DNA of 64,000 nucleotides from Congregibacter litoralis KT71 (lineage in GTDB: Bacteria > Pseudomonadota > Gammaproteobacteria > Pseudomonadales > Halieaceae). The notes below the pieces were generated by a model that saw nothing but the letters and a program-made list of their open reading frames with translations, was not told the origin of the DNA and searched no databases. Below are positions 40,608 to 50,931 of this stretch, in pieces (position 1 is the stretch's first letter; every line of letters starts with the position of its first letter). The position numbers were made by a program, and so were the translations under genes. The DNA is taken from the NCBI RefSeq assembly GCF_000153125.2, contig NZ_CM002299.1, positions 186,809 through 250,808 on the forward strand. Direction: 5' to 3'.

Positions 40608-41543
40608 TTAGAGGCTATTGATGACATCCACCGCATGCCCCAGACGGGCGGCGATGATTTTCCGTAAGTCCTCTGCGAGAACCTTGTAAAAGTTGCGCGC
40701 GGGGCTACTCGGGCGCCAGGCCAGGACATGGAGTCTGGCGATGCTCTCATCCGCTAACTCACCCACCCTGATTCCGCTGTCTGCCTTGATCTCTGATTCG
40801 ACGTAAAGCGCGGGCAGGAAGGTCAGGCCCATGCCCATGACCACCATGAGCCTTAGGGCGTCGAGGCTGCTTCCCTCATAGTCCCGGCGCACCTGCGCCC
40901 CCAGTCGTTGACATACGGTCTCCACCTGACGGGAAAATTGGTGACCGTTTTCTGTAGTAAGCACTTGCTCACCTTCAAGATACTGACCTCGCCAGGTTTT
41001 AACTTTTGATAAAGGGTGATCGGCAGGAGCCGCGAGCAGTATCTTTTCGCGTAGGAGGGGCTCTTGCACGAGGTCTCGGGAGTTAATGGGCAGCGCGGTG
41101 ATGATCAGATCGTAGTCACCCCGCGCGATCCCTTCCTCGAGTCCCAGGGGAGAATCCTCCCGCACGTAGAACCGCAGCTTTGGGTGTGCGTCCTTGAGCG
41201 CCGGGAGAATCTGCGGCAACAGGTAGGGCCCCAGAGTGCCTTTTACCCCGAGGCGGTAGGTGGCTTTTTCGTTGATGGCGGTATCACCCATCACTTGCCC
41301 CAGCTCCTCCATGGCCTCTAACACGCGCCGTGCCTGGGGCTCAAACAGCCGTCCTGCGGGAGTGAGATAAGCGCCGCTTCGCGAGCGCTCCAGTAGTTTT
41401 TCGCCGAGGGCTTCTTCGGCGCGGGCGATCTGTGCGGTCAGTGTGGGCTGGCTGATACCCAACTCATCTGCGGCACCCCGAAAGCTGCCGCTTTTAGCGA
41501 CCGCCAGGATGTATTCCAGTTGTTTCAGCGACGGTTGATTCAT
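40608..41543 (-). CDS. OxyR-like LysR-family regulator lacking the peroxidatic cysteine
   Basis: 311 residues. The N-terminal domain has LKQLEYILAVAKSGSFRGAADELGISQPTLTAQI, and the effector domain has the OxyR pattern LPQILPAL, YDLIITALP, SLDALRLMVVMGMGLTFLPAL. In E. coli OxyR, GHC199-8-C208 is the redox pair. Here the aligned segment reads GHQ202-8-C211, so the resolving-type cysteine remains but Cys199 is Gln. By established OxyR chemistry this protein cannot form the activating disulfide. It may answer another signal or be constitutively in one state. It is followed by rmuC upstream. Confidence 0.88.
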   Translation of the reverse strand: MNQPSLKQLEYILAVAKSGSFRGAADELGISQPTLTAQIARAEEALGEKLLERSRSGAYLTPAGRLFEPQARRVLEAMEELGQVMGDTAINEKATYRLGVKGTLGPYLLPQILPALKDAHPKLRFYVREDSPLGLEEGIARGDYDLIITALPINSRDLVQEPLLREKILLAAPADHPLSKVKTWRGQYLEGEQVLTTENGHQFSRQVETVCQRLGAQVRRDYEGSSLDALRLMVVMGMGLTFLPALYVESEIKADSGIRVGELADESIARLHVLAWRPSSPARNFYKVLAEDLRKIIAARLGHAVDVINSL

Positions 41544-41562
41544 CTATCAGGCATCGCGGCCC

Positions 41563-42996
41563 TTAATCCAGGGGTTCTTTATCTGCGTCGGCAGCGGTCA
41601 GCTGCGGTGGAGTATCTTCCGTGAGTATCTTGAGGCGATCATGTTCAATATTGGGATGCTGTGTCGCGGGTTTCGGCAGCTCGCCCTTTGCATTGGCAGC
41701 GGTGCTCTTGAACCGTTCTACTTTTCCGTAGAGGCCCTGTTTCCCTACCAAGGCGGTGACAGTCTTATTGTATTTGTCCGTGGCCGTGCTCAGGGTCTTG
41801 CCCATGTCCTCCAGGCGATTTCCCACGAGGCACACCTTGTTGTAAATGTCCCCTGCCATCCCGCTGATTTCCCGCGCCTCTTCGTTGCTGCGAAACGCTA
41901 TCCACAGGCTGGCGACGGTACGCAGCATAGGCAGCAAGGTGGTGTGCGACACCATAATCACGTTTTTCTGGTAGCCGTCATTGAAAAGCTCTCGATTGAA
42001 CTTGAGCGCCTCAATGTAAGCGGCCTCAATGGGCATAAACATGAATACGAGCTCGGGACTGTTCATACCACTCAGAGCGGAATAGTCTTTTGAGGAAAGG
42101 TCATCAATGTGACGTTTGAGGGCAGCGCCGTGGGCTTTTAAAGCCTCGTTGCGTTCTTCATCACTTTCGGCGGCAACGGCCCGGTCATAGTCCACCAGGG
42201 AGACCTTGCTGTCGATAATAAGATGCTTGCCGTCAGGGAGTTTGATCACAAAGTCCGGGATACGGAGTCTTCCCTCGCTATCGCGAAAACTACTCTGGGC
42301 TTCGTAGTGGCTTCCCGGTTCCAGCCCCGCCAGTTGCAGGGTGCGTTCCAGCTGCACTTCGCCCCAGTTACCCGTGGTCTTTTTATCGCCTTTGAGAGCC
42401 TTGGCAAGATTTTCCGCCTGGTCACTCATTTTCAGACCTACACCCATCATGGTGCGCAGCTCCCCGGCAAGGCTTTCATTGCCGCGAATTGACTGGGCAT
42501 GGACTTCATTGATGCGGGATTGAAAGCGATGAATCTGCTCGCCAAAGGGTTTCAGAAGGGATTCCATGGACTGTTGATTGTCCTGGCTGAATTTTTTGCC
42601 TCGCTCTTCGAAGATGCGGTTGGCGAGATTCTCAAACTCAATGGCAAGCTGCTGCTTACTGCGCTCGAGAAGCGCCAGTTGCTCTTTGTGCTTTTCCTGA
42701 TCGGCGGTTTGACGGGCGCTCAGACCCGCGTTGGTGGTGGCCAGGGAGTTGCGTTCGAGCTGTAACTCAGTGACCCGCTCGTTCATGCTCTGGAATTGCT
42801 CCGCGAGAACTTCCCTTTCGCTTAAAAGGCTGGCATGGGCGATCTCCAGTTCCTGCAGCCGCTCCCGCTGCGCATCAAGATCACCGCGGGTTTTCGAAAG
42901 CTCTGCACCTCGCCAGAGCCAGGCGATGATGGCGCCAAAGATCAAACCGGCTATGGCGTAAACGAGGGAGGGGTCGTTAAGCGCGGTTTCTATCAC
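41563..42996 (-). CDS. rmuC: DNA recombination protein RmuC family
   Basis: 477 residues. An N-terminal membrane anchor (LVYAIAGLIFGAIIAWLW) is followed by a long coiled coil (about 35-135), then the RmuC nuclease-like domain with NWGEVQLERTLQLAGL, IPDFVIKLPDGKHLIIDSKVSLVDY and YIEALKFN. RmuC limits recombination at inverted repeats in E. coli. The core D-x(n)-DSK motif of the PD-(D/E)XK-like fold is present. Standalone gene between glyS and the OxyR-like gene. Confidence 0.93.
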   Translation of the reverse strand: MIETALNDPSLVYAIAGLIFGAIIAWLWRGAELSKTRGDLDAQRERLQELEIAHASLLSEREVLAEQFQSMNERVTELQLERNSLATTNAGLSARQTADQEKHKEQLALLERSKQQLAIEFENLANRIFEERGKKFSQDNQQSMESLLKPFGEQIHRFQSRINEVHAQSIRGNESLAGELRTMMGVGLKMSDQAENLAKALKGDKKTTGNWGEVQLERTLQLAGLEPGSHYEAQSSFRDSEGRLRIPDFVIKLPDGKHLIIDSKVSLVDYDRAVAAESDEERNEALKAHGAALKRHIDDLSSKDYSALSGMNSPELVFMFMPIEAAYIEALKFNRELFNDGYQKNVIMVSHTTLLPMLRTVASLWIAFRSNEEAREISGMAGDIYNKVCLVGNRLEDMGKTLSTATDKYNKTVTALVGKQGLYGKVERFKSTAANAKGELPKPATQHPNIEHDRLKILTEDTPPQLTAADADKEPLD

Positions 42997-43030
42997 TGAC
43001 CAAACATTATTGTAATGACGCGTTTAAAGC

Positions 43031-45112
43031 TCATTCGCTTTTGCTACCGGCTAATTGGGAGATATCGGCTATCGCCATGAACTGCCCACGAAGGCTTGCC
43101 AGCAGGGCAAGGCGGTTTGCCTTGAGCGCCGGGTCTTCGGCATTCACCATAACCTCGTCAAAGAAGGCATCCACGGGCGCCCGAAGGGTTGCTAGACGCC
43201 CCAACGCGGTGGAGTAATCAGCCTTCGCCAAGGCATTAACGTTATCTCTTTCTGCTGCGGTGATTGCCTCATAAAGGGCTATTTCATTGGCCTCTGAAAG
43301 TAAGTCAGCACTTACTCTTGCATCGTCGTCGCGATCTTCAGCCTTCGCGAGAATATTGCTCACGCGCTTATTAGCTGCCGCCAGTGCCTCGGCTTCGGGG
43401 CGTTCTCCAAAGGCGTGAACGGCCCGTACGCGGCGATCAAAGTCCGCGGGTTTTGAGCTGCCGCTACCACGCACCGCGCGAAACACTTCGATGGCAATGG
43501 CGTCGTTCTCGTAAAGCGCCGGCAGCCGGTCGAGCATGTAATCAAAAACAGCGTCACCTGCGTTTTCGGCGATGACCTCCGCAGGAAAGCCCTCACCCGC
43601 TAGCTCCAGGCATTCACGCAAATCAAGGGCAAGCCCCTTTTCAATGATGATTCTGAGCACAGCGATGGATGCCCGACGCAGGGCGAAGGGGTCCTTCGAT
43701 CCCGTCGGGGGTTGGCCGATACCAAAAATACCCATGAGCGTATCCAGACGATCCGCAAGGGCAACGGCAACCGCGACATCACCCACGGGCAGATCGCTGC
43801 CCGCCTGCGTAGGCCAGTAATGCTGTGCAATAGCGTCGGCGACCGCATCATTCTCGCCGTCATTGCGAGCGTAATAGGCACCGGCAATGCCCTGCAGATC
43901 GCCAAATTCCAGCACCATGTCTGATACGAGATCTGCTTTACACAGCTCCGCTGCCCGCTCGGTATCTGTCTGATTCGCACCGATGAGTGCGGCTAGCTTG
44001 CCCGCCAGGCGCTGGATGCGCTGGGTTTTCTCAAGGAGGGAGCCAAGTTTTTTCTGGAAGACCACGGCGCCGAGACGGGGAACGCGGGAAGCCAGAGTGC
44101 TTTGTCGGTCCTGTTCAAAAAAGAAGGCCGCATCCGCCAGGCGCGGTCGAATGACGCGCTCATTACCCGCGATCACCTGGCCGGGATCCTGGCTCTCGAT
44201 GTTGCTGACGGTAACGAAGTTCGGCATCAGTTTGTTGTCTGCATCCACCACGGGAAAATACTTCTGGTGACTCTGCATGGAAGAGATCAACGCTTCTGCG
44301 GGAACCTCCAGAAACGCTGTATCAAAACTGCCGGCCAGAGCCACGGGCCACTCTACGAGACTGGCGACTTCGCCCAGGAGGTCCTCATCGATGAGCGCCT
44401 GTCCCCCCAATGCCGTAGCGGCTTTCTCCACCTGCTCTCGAATAAGGTCGCATCGCTCCTGAAAATCCGCAATGACCCGGGCCTTGCGCAGGGTCTCCCG
44501 GTAATTCGCCGCGGATGCAAACGTCACGCTCTGGGGTGCATGAAAACGGTGACCCTTAGATGTATTCCCGCTGGTGATACCCAGGACTTCGCCGAATCCG
44601 CTTTTGTCTCCGTACATCAACACGATCCAGTGGACGGGCCGCACAAATTCCCTGCGTGACGCTCCCCAGCGCATGCGTTTGGGCATGGGCAAGTCGGCGA
44701 TGGCGCTATTGGCAATCGTGTCGAGGCACTCGCTGGTTTTAGCCCCGGTGACCACCTGCTTCAGTCCCAGACGCTGACCTTTGGGGGTGTCAATGATCTC
44801 AAGTTCATCCGCCGTGCATCCCTGCTTGGCGGCAAAGCCCTGGGCGGCGCGGGACCAGTTGCCCTCCTCATCTTTTGCCTGGGCCAGGGGCGGGCCCAGA
44901 GCTTCCCGGGTCTCGTCGTCGGCCTGTTCTACAAGATCCTCCACCAGGACCCCAAGACGCCGCGGCGCGGCAAACCAGTGGCTGGCACCGTGGGAGAGCC
45001 CTTTATCGGCGAGGTGACGCAGGAGTTGCTCGCGAAGCGCAATTCCAAGCTGCTCAAGACTGCTTGAGGGCAACTCCTCACAGCCTACTTCCAGAAGCAA
45101 TGGCTGACTCAT
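43031..45112 (-). CDS. glyS: glycyl-tRNA synthetase beta subunit
   Basis: 693 residues; the beta subunit of the bacterial alpha2beta2 glycyl-tRNA synthetase, which binds tRNA-Gly and supports catalysis by GlyQ. It opens with [18 protein letters not shown], and contains [23 protein letters not shown] and [19 protein letters not shown], all family hallmarks. The start overlaps the glyQ stop by 4 bases. Length matches the E. coli protein (689). Confidence 0.98.
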   Translation of the reverse strand: MSQPLLLEVGCEELPSSSLEQLGIALREQLLRHLADKGLSHGASHWFAAPRRLGVLVEDLVEQADDETREALGPPLAQAKDEEGNWSRAAQGFAAKQGCTADELEIIDTPKGQRLGLKQVVTGAKTSECLDTIANSAIADLPMPKRMRWGASRREFVRPVHWIVLMYGDKSGFGEVLGITSGNTSKGHRFHAPQSVTFASAANYRETLRKARVIADFQERCDLIREQVEKAATALGGQALIDEDLLGEVASLVEWPVALAGSFDTAFLEVPAEALISSMQSHQKYFPVVDADNKLMPNFVTVSNIESQDPGQVIAGNERVIRPRLADAAFFFEQDRQSTLASRVPRLGAVVFQKKLGSLLEKTQRIQRLAGKLAALIGANQTDTERAAELCKADLVSDMVLEFGDLQGIAGAYYARNDGENDAVADAIAQHYWPTQAGSDLPVGDVAVAVALADRLDTLMGIFGIGQPPTGSKDPFALRRASIAVLRIIIEKGLALDLRECLELAGEGFPAEVIAENAGDAVFDYMLDRLPALYENDAIAIEVFRAVRGSGSSKPADFDRRVRAVHAFGERPEAEALAAANKRVSNILAKAEDRDDDARVSADLLSEANEIALYEAITAAERDNVNALAKADYSTALGRLATLRAPVDAFFDEVMVNAEDPALKANRLALLASLRGQFMAIADISQLAGSKSE

Positions 45113-46068
45113 GCTGCGGCCTCCTTGAGCTGGGCCAGGACTTCGTCGCGGATGGCGGGCTCCGCCATGGGAAAGCCCAGCGCCGCGCGGGCATCAAAGT
45201 AGGCCTGGGCAACGTTTCGCGCCAAAGTACGTACCCGCAGGATGTAGCGCTGTCGCTCCGTCACGGAGATTGCATGGCGTGCATCCAGGAGGTTGAAGGT
45301 GTGGGACGCCTTCATGACCATTTCATAGGCGGGTAAGGGAAGGGCCATTTCCGTTAGGCGCGCCGCCTCTCTTTCGCAGTGATCAAATTGCAAAAACAGG
45401 AAGTCAACATCCGCTTCCTCGTAGTTATAGCGGGACATCTCTACTTCATTCTGGTGGAACACGTCGCCATACAGCACCGGGCCCTGGGGACTGCGGGTCC
45501 AGAGAAGATCATAGACACTGTCGACGCCCTGGAGGTACATGGCGATGCGTTCAAGACCGTAGGTAATCTCACCCGTGACGGGATAACACTCCATACCACC
45601 GGCCTGCTGGAAGTAGGTGAACTGAGAGACTTCCATACCGTTAAGCCATACTTCCCAACCCAGACCCCAGGCCCCCAGTGTCGGCGACTCCCAGTTGTCC
45701 TCTACAAAACGGACATCGTGGATGAGGGTGTTGATCCCCAAAGCTTCCAGAGACTGGATATACAACTCCTGAAACTCCGGTGGCGAGGGCTTCATGGCAA
45801 CTTGGAACTGGTAGTAATGCTGCAGGCGGTTGGGGTTCTCACCATAGCGGCCATCCGTTGGACGCCGACTGGGCTGAACATAGGCGGCGTTCCAGTTCTC
45901 TGGCCCAAGAGAACGGAGAAAGGTAGCGGGGTGAAAGGTACCGGCCCCCACTTCCATATCCAGGGGTTGAAGAATCAGGCAGCCCTGTTCTCCCCAAAAC
46001 TGCTGCAATTTGAGGATAAGTTCCTGAAAACTAATGGGGTCAGCGGCGGGATCGGAATACTGGCTCAC
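45109..46068 (-). CDS. glyQ: glycyl-tRNA synthetase alpha subunit
   Basis: 319 residues from GTG 46068. It has the catalytic class II fold with [21 protein letters not shown] and [28 protein letters not shown], strongly conserved. I place the start at GTG 46068, preceded by AGGA six bases away, since family members begin a few residues before the FQELILKLQ helix. A longer reading to 46125 adds 19 unusual residues and would start upstream of the likely promoter -10 (TATACT at 46106-46101 on the minus strand). Confidence 0.97.
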   Translation of the reverse strand: MSQYSDPAADPISFQELILKLQQFWGEQGCLILQPLDMEVGAGTFHPATFLRSLGPENWNAAYVQPSRRPTDGRYGENPNRLQHYYQFQVAMKPSPPEFQELYIQSLEALGINTLIHDVRFVEDNWESPTLGAWGLGWEVWLNGMEVSQFTYFQQAGGMECYPVTGEITYGLERIAMYLQGVDSVYDLLWTRSPQGPVLYGDVFHQNEVEMSRYNYEEADVDFLFLQFDHCEREAARLTEMALPLPAYEMVMKASHTFNLLDARHAISVTERQRYILRVRTLARNVAQAYFDARAALGFPMAEPAIRDEVLAQLKEAAA

Positions 46069-46100
46069 GCGAAATCCTGTGCGAGGTGCAAAAGGCCCGT

Positions 46101-46127
46101 AGTATACCGTCAGTAAGAGCGGCACAA
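46101..46127 (-). promoter_or_regulatory. probable glyQS promoter
   Basis: On the minus strand TTGTGC, a 15-base spacer, and TATACT (46106-46101). The spacing is short and the -35 is weak, so this is tentative. It agrees with a glyQ start at 46068. Confidence 0.4.
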
Positions 46128-46236
46128 TATGCAGTCCTTACATTGAGTACATAGTAATTCCACCCTTTACTGCTCCTTTTGAGTAACAGGGTACGGAAGC
46201 AAGCAAAGTGTTCACAAAAACGTCAAAGCAGAATTC

Positions 46237-47139
46237 GTGAAAAGCCGACTGATTGCATTTTTACTCTGGACCTCGTCCCTGCTCCCCTTGAGCGTTGGTC
46301 GTGCCCTTGGCAGAGGCCTTGGACGTGGGGCCTGGCGCGTGGGGGGAACCCCCCGACGGGTAACGGAACGAAACATCGGTCTGGCCTTCCCGGAGCTCTC
46401 TGCTGCTGAGCAGGAGAAACTCGCCCGGCAGTCCCTGGAAGCAACGGGTGAGCTTGCCGTGGAAATGGGTTTTGTCTGGAATCGACCCTGGCATCAGGTG
46501 CGGGCTCATATCCTCGAAATAGTCGGTGAGGAAGCGGTGCGGGAAGCTCTTGCCGAGGGTCAGGGCGTCATGATGCTGGGACCCCACCTGGGTAACTGGG
46601 AAATCGTCGGTCTGCATATTGCCGAGCTCGGCGAGTCCGTGGCCCTCTATGAGCCGCCGCATATGCAGCAGCTCGACAATATGGTGCGTACCGCCCGGCA
46701 GCGCTCGGGCTCTATCCTGGTGCCCACGGATGCCCGAGGACTTGCCAGGTTGGTGAAGTCTCTGAAAAAAGGGGGTATTGCGGGCATCCTGCCTGACCAG
46801 GTACCCCCGGTAGAAGAGTCGGGAGAAAACAGCCTGTTTATGGGAGTGCCCACTTTTACCATGACCCTCGCAAGCAAGCTCCTGAGCAAAAGCGGTGCCC
46901 GGGCATTTTTCGGTTTTGCCGAGCGTATTCCCGGAGGCTTTCGTCTCCATTACCTCCCTGCGGATGAGGGTATTTACAGTGGGGATATGCAGCTCTCCCT
47001 CAAAGCTCTCAATGACGGTGTTGAGAAATGCGTGCGAATGGCACCGGCGCAGTATCAGTGGGAGTACAAACGCTTTAGGGTACGACCCCGGGGTCCCGTG
47101 GACTATTACGCGCCGGACTGGCGGCCCGAGTCTTCCTGA
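46237..47139 (+). CDS. lipid A biosynthesis acyltransferase, LpxL/HtrB family
   Basis: Transfers a secondary acyl chain to lipid A at the inner membrane; 300 residues. An N-terminal membrane segment (FLLWTSSLLPLSVG) is followed by NIGLAFPELS and the catalytic H117-L-G-N-W-E122 motif (HX4E). GILPDQVPP supplies a conserved downstream motif. Start is GTG 46237. Lauroyl and myristoyl transferases cannot be told apart by eye, so no gene symbol is given. It lies 37 bases before djlA. Confidence 0.92.
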   Translation: MKSRLIAFLLWTSSLLPLSVGRALGRGLGRGAWRVGGTPRRVTERNIGLAFPELSAAEQEKLARQSLEATGELAVEMGFVWNRPWHQVRAHILEIVGEEAVREALAEGQGVMMLGPHLGNWEIVGLHIAELGESVALYEPPHMQQLDNMVRTARQRSGSILVPTDARGLARLVKSLKKGGIAGILPDQVPPVEESGENSLFMGVPTFTMTLASKLLSKSGARAFFGFAERIPGGFRLHYLPADEGIYSGDMQLSLKALNDGVEKCVRMAPAQYQWEYKRFRVRPRGPVDYYAPDWRPESS

Positions 47140-47176
47140 CCTCTAAACTCTCTATCCCCCTTTATCGGAGTTAACA

Positions 47177-47968
47177 ATGTTTTTGGGCAAGTTGCTTGCG
47201 GGCGTTCTCGGTGTACTCGTTGCGGGTTTCCCCGGTCTCATTTTTGGCGTGGTTATCGGGCACCTCTTTGATCGGGGGCTGGCCGGCGTTCTGGGTATGG
47301 GATCCGGTGACCTGGAGAAGATTCGCCAGCAGTTCTTTCGCACTACGTTTCTCCTCATGGGCTATGTTGCCAAAGCCGATGGGCGCATTTCCGAGGATGA
47401 GGTGGCCCATACCGAGGCTATCTTCCGTCAGCTGGGTCTGTCGGATGATCAGCGCCACGAAGCCATTCTGTTGTTCAAGGAGGGCGGCGACGACGCGTTT
47501 TCCCTGGAGTCCACGGTTCAGAATTACCTCCTTGCGGGCGGTGTGCATCCCGCCCTTAAGCAAACCCTGATGATGTTTCTCGTGACCCTGGCCCTCGCCG
47601 ATCATGAACTTCACAGCGGTGAGCGCGCAGCCCTGCTGCAGATTGGTAAGCTCCTGGGGTACAGCGGGGAGGTGGTTGAGGAGTTTTTGCGCATGGCCAC
47701 TGCGCAGGAACACTTTCATCAACAGGGAGGTGATTCATCGGCGCCCACCCTCTCCGATGCCTACGCCGCTCTGGGGGTGAGTGAGGAGGCTCCTGATAAA
47801 GAGGTAAAGCGCGCGTATCGAAAGCTCATGAGTCAGCATCATCCGGACAAACTGTCAGCCCGGGGCGTGCCTGAGGATATGCTGAAGATTGCAACGGAGA
47901 AGTCCCAGGAGATCCAGGCGGCCTATGAGTTGATCCGAAAGTCCCGGGGCACGGGGAAGAGTGGGTAG
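47177..47968 (+). CDS. djlA: co-chaperone protein DjlA
   Basis: Membrane-anchored DnaJ-like co-chaperone of DnaK; 263 residues. A Gly-rich N-terminal membrane anchor (LLAGVLGVLVAGFPGLIFGVVIG) precedes a TerB-like domain (about 60-170, GYVAKADGRISEDEV). A C-terminal J domain carries YRKLMSQHHPDKL with the HPD tripeptide. The layout is the classic DjlA one. It converges on trkH. Confidence 0.95.
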   Translation: MFLGKLLAGVLGVLVAGFPGLIFGVVIGHLFDRGLAGVLGMGSGDLEKIRQQFFRTTFLLMGYVAKADGRISEDEVAHTEAIFRQLGLSDDQRHEAILLFKEGGDDAFSLESTVQNYLLAGGVHPALKQTLMMFLVTLALADHELHSGERAALLQIGKLLGYSGEVVEEFLRMATAQEHFHQQGGDSSAPTLSDAYAALGVSEEAPDKEVKRAYRKLMSQHHPDKLSARGVPEDMLKIATEKSQEIQAAYELIRKSRGTGKSG

Positions 47969-47991
47969 TCGGAAAAGACGCCGGGCTTTTT

Positions 47992-49440
47992 CTAGTTCCG
48001 CCAGAACATGGGCGTGAACAGCACCAGCAGCGTGAAGACCTCAAGACGTCCCAGGAGCATCGCGAAGCACAGCACTGACTTGGCAAAATCACTCACCTCG
48101 CCATAGTTGGCCGCCACGGAGCCGAGGCCGGGACCCAGATTGTTCAGCGCCGCGGCTACCGCAGAAAATGCCGTCATAAAATCGAGGCCCGTGGCCATAA
48201 GCACCAGCATGATCACGATAAATGCAAAGGTGTACACCGCAAAAAAACTCCATACGGCACTGACCACGGTCGCCTCTACGCGGCGGTTCCCTACCTTCAG
48301 GGGGATAATCGCATGGGGGTGCACCAGCTGTTTGAGCTCCCTGATTCCCTGTTTGTAAATCAGCATCAGACGCATGGCCTTGATGCCACCGCCGGTAGAC
48401 CCCACACAGCCCCCCATGAAGGAAAACATCAGCAGCATCATGGGGAGAAAGCCTGGCCACACCGCGAAATTCTGCGTCGCAAAGCCTGTTGTGGTGGTGA
48501 TGGAGACCGCCTGAAAAAGGCCGTGAACAACGCTCTCCTCGAGATCCAGGGTTTGAGAGAACACCAGGTAGGCGCAGGTGATGGCTACGCATACCGCCAT
48601 GGCGCTCAAGAAAAATCGCGCCTCGGAATCCTCCCAGTAACCCAGGACACTGCGCCGGCGAAAGGCAGTGAAGTGAAGACCGATATTGAGTGCCGAAATC
48701 AGCATGAACAGTGAGCTGATCAAATAAATGGCATCACTTTCAAAGTAACCCATGCTGGCGTCATGGGTACTGAAGCCACCGATGGCAACGGTGGCAAAGG
48801 CGTGACATACCGCGTCAAAACCCGACATGCCGGCGAGCCCGTAAGCTCCTGCGCACAACACCGTCAGAGCAAGATAGACAGTGAACAGGGCCTTGGCGGT
48901 CTCGGTGATACGCGGGGTCAGCTTGCTGTCTTTGCTCGGTCCGGGAGTCTCCGCCCGATACAGCTGCATACCACCGATACCGAGCATGGGCAGTACGGCA
49001 ACGGCTACCACGATGATGCCGATGCCCCCCAGCCATTGAAGCATTTGCCGGTAGAGAAGAATCGACGCGGGCATGTTATCCAGCCCCGTTAATACCGTAG
49101 CACCTGTGGTAGTGAGACCGGATACGGATTCGAAAATCGCGTCGGTAACGCTCATGTTCAGAGATGCCGTAAGCCCGAAAGGTAGGGCACCGAAGAGACC
49201 GAGAACCGTCCAGAACAAGGCGGTGACCAAAAACCCATCGCGGATTTGAAGATCACGTTTGACCCCGCGCAGGGGCAGCCACAGGGTGGCACCGGACAAC
49301 AGCGTAATGGAAAAGGCCGATATAAAACCCGTTACCGTATCGTCGTCATTGAGCACCGCGATGAGCAGCGGCGGCAGCATCGTCACACTGAACAGCGCGA
49401 GCAGAAGCCCGAGGATGCGTAGACTGACGGAGAAATGCAT
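47992..49440 (-). CDS. trkH: Trk potassium uptake system membrane protein TrkH
   Basis: Potassium channel-like membrane subunit of Trk; 482 residues with about 12 membrane segments and four selectivity-filter-like loops: TTTGATVLTG, ATVAIGGFSTHD, TTTTGFATQN and the last near AALNNLGPGLG. It works with the cytosolic regulator TrkA encoded just upstream (8 bases). Standard TrkH/KtrB/HKT fold. Confidence 0.97.
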   Translation of the reverse strand: MHFSVSLRILGLLLALFSVTMLPPLLIAVLNDDDTVTGFISAFSITLLSGATLWLPLRGVKRDLQIRDGFLVTALFWTVLGLFGALPFGLTASLNMSVTDAIFESVSGLTTTGATVLTGLDNMPASILLYRQMLQWLGGIGIIVVAVAVLPMLGIGGMQLYRAETPGPSKDSKLTPRITETAKALFTVYLALTVLCAGAYGLAGMSGFDAVCHAFATVAIGGFSTHDASMGYFESDAIYLISSLFMLISALNIGLHFTAFRRRSVLGYWEDSEARFFLSAMAVCVAITCAYLVFSQTLDLEESVVHGLFQAVSITTTTGFATQNFAVWPGFLPMMLLMFSFMGGCVGSTGGGIKAMRLMLIYKQGIRELKQLVHPHAIIPLKVGNRRVEATVVSAVWSFFAVYTFAFIVIMLVLMATGLDFMTAFSAVAAALNNLGPGLGSVAANYGEVSDFAKSVLCFAMLLGRLEVFTLLVLFTPMFWRN

Positions 49441-49448
49441 TAACGAGC

Positions 49449-50825
49449 CTAGGAGAAGAAGCCAAAACCCACGGCGAAAAGCTTCTCCACCGCATTGATT
49501 TTGTTTTTGTCCACGAGAAACAGGATGACGTGGTCATCGGTTTCTACCAAAAGGTCATGGTGAGCAATGAGCACCTGTTCACCGCGGACAATGGCACCAA
49601 TGGTCACGCTATCGGGCAGAGGGATCTCTTCGATGCGCCGGCCTACGACCTTGGAGGAGTAGGCGTCGCCCCGCGCTACCAGTTCAATGGCTTCGGCTGC
49701 ACCGCGGCGCAGGGCATGGACGGCGCTGATGTCGCCCTTGCGGACATAGGTGAGGAGGCTGCCAATGGTGATTTCCTGCGGTGAAATCGCGATGTCGATT
49801 TCGTCACCCACAAGCTCCGCATAGGCCGGGTTCGTGATCAAGGTGATAACTTTTTTCGCACCCATGCGTTTTGCCAGCATGGACATCATGATGTTGGACT
49901 CATCATTATTGGTGAGAGCGCAAAAGACATCAGTACGCTCGATGTTTTCCTCGGCGAGAAGCGCCGGCTCCGCTGCACTGCCGACAATCACGAGGGTGTG
50001 CTTAAGCTGTTCTGAGAGCATGCGGCAGCGGTCACGGCTGAACTCGATGACCCTGACAGAAAAGTCCGTTTCCAGAGACTGGGCAAGGCGGGCACCAATG
50101 TTTCCGCCGCCGGCAATCATGATGCGCTTGTAGGGTTTGTCGACGCGCCGGAGCTCCGACGTGACCTGGCGTATATGTTGGCTCGCTGCGATAAAGAAGA
50201 CCTCGTCGTCGGCTTCCACCACCGTATCGCCCTTGGGGATAATCGCACGGTTTTGCCGAAAAATAGCCGCTACGCGGGTGTCGACCTTCGGCATGTGCTC
50301 GCGAATGGTGCTGAGTTCCTTGCCGACGATGGGACCGCCGTGTACTGCGCGCACTGCCACCAGCTGTACCCGCCCCTCCGCAAAATCCAGGACCTGGAGG
50401 GCGCCGGGATTGACGATGAGCTGCTTGATGGCGGAGGTGATGAGCTGTTCCGGGCCGATAATGACGTCCACCGGGATGTTTTCCGGTGAAAAGAGCTGTT
50501 CCTGATGATTGAGGTATGCCTGAGAACGCACCCGGGAGATTTTCTGCGGCGTGCGAAAAAAGGTATGGGCCACCTGACAGGCCATCATATTGATCTCGTC
50601 ACTGTTGGTGACCGCGATGAGCATTTCTGTGTCTTTTGCGCCGGCTTCTCGGAGGGTATCGGGATGGGAAGCGCTGCCCGTCACGGTGCCAATATCCAGA
50701 CTATCCTTTAAGGCACGCAGACGATCACTGTCGGTATCGACAATGGTGATGTCGTTTTTTTCATTCGCCAGATGTTCCGCGAGCGTTCCGCCCACCTGTC
50801 CGGCACCCAGGATAATGATTTTCAC
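49449..50825 (-). CDS. trkA: Trk system potassium-uptake regulatory protein TrkA
   Basis: 458 residues. Two RCK units, each with a Rossmann NAD-binding domain ([15 protein letters not shown] at the start and [15 protein letters not shown] in the second half) and a TrkA-C domain. The start is GTG 50825, giving [13 protein letters not shown] as in E. coli; the longer reading from ATG 50858 adds 11 unlikely residues. It gates TrkH in response to nucleotides. It sits between rsmB and trkH. Confidence 0.97.
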   Translation of the reverse strand: MKIIILGAGQVGGTLAEHLANEKNDITIVDTDSDRLRALKDSLDIGTVTGSASHPDTLREAGAKDTEMLIAVTNSDEINMMACQVAHTFFRTPQKISRVRSQAYLNHQEQLFSPENIPVDVIIGPEQLITSAIKQLIVNPGALQVLDFAEGRVQLVAVRAVHGGPIVGKELSTIREHMPKVDTRVAAIFRQNRAIIPKGDTVVEADDEVFFIAASQHIRQVTSELRRVDKPYKRIMIAGGGNIGARLAQSLETDFSVRVIEFSRDRCRMLSEQLKHTLVIVGSAAEPALLAEENIERTDVFCALTNNDESNIMMSMLAKRMGAKKVITLITNPAYAELVGDEIDIAISPQEITIGSLLTYVRKGDISAVHALRRGAAEAIELVARGDAYSSKVVGRRIEEIPLPDSVTIGAIVRGEQVLIAHHDLLVETDDHVILFLVDKNKINAVEKLFAVGFGFFS

Positions 50826-50931
50826 GCCGCAAAGACCCTGCCGCTGCAGTGGCTGCACAGTACTGCAATCAAGGGTCGCAATACAGACCTCATAGTGGAA
50901 ATCTTGCGCTCTCTACACGGGGCTCCGAACA

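Noticed and set aside
46068..46125. GlyQ starting at 46125
   Set aside because: The extension (19 residues) is not family-like and would start upstream of the likely -10 box.
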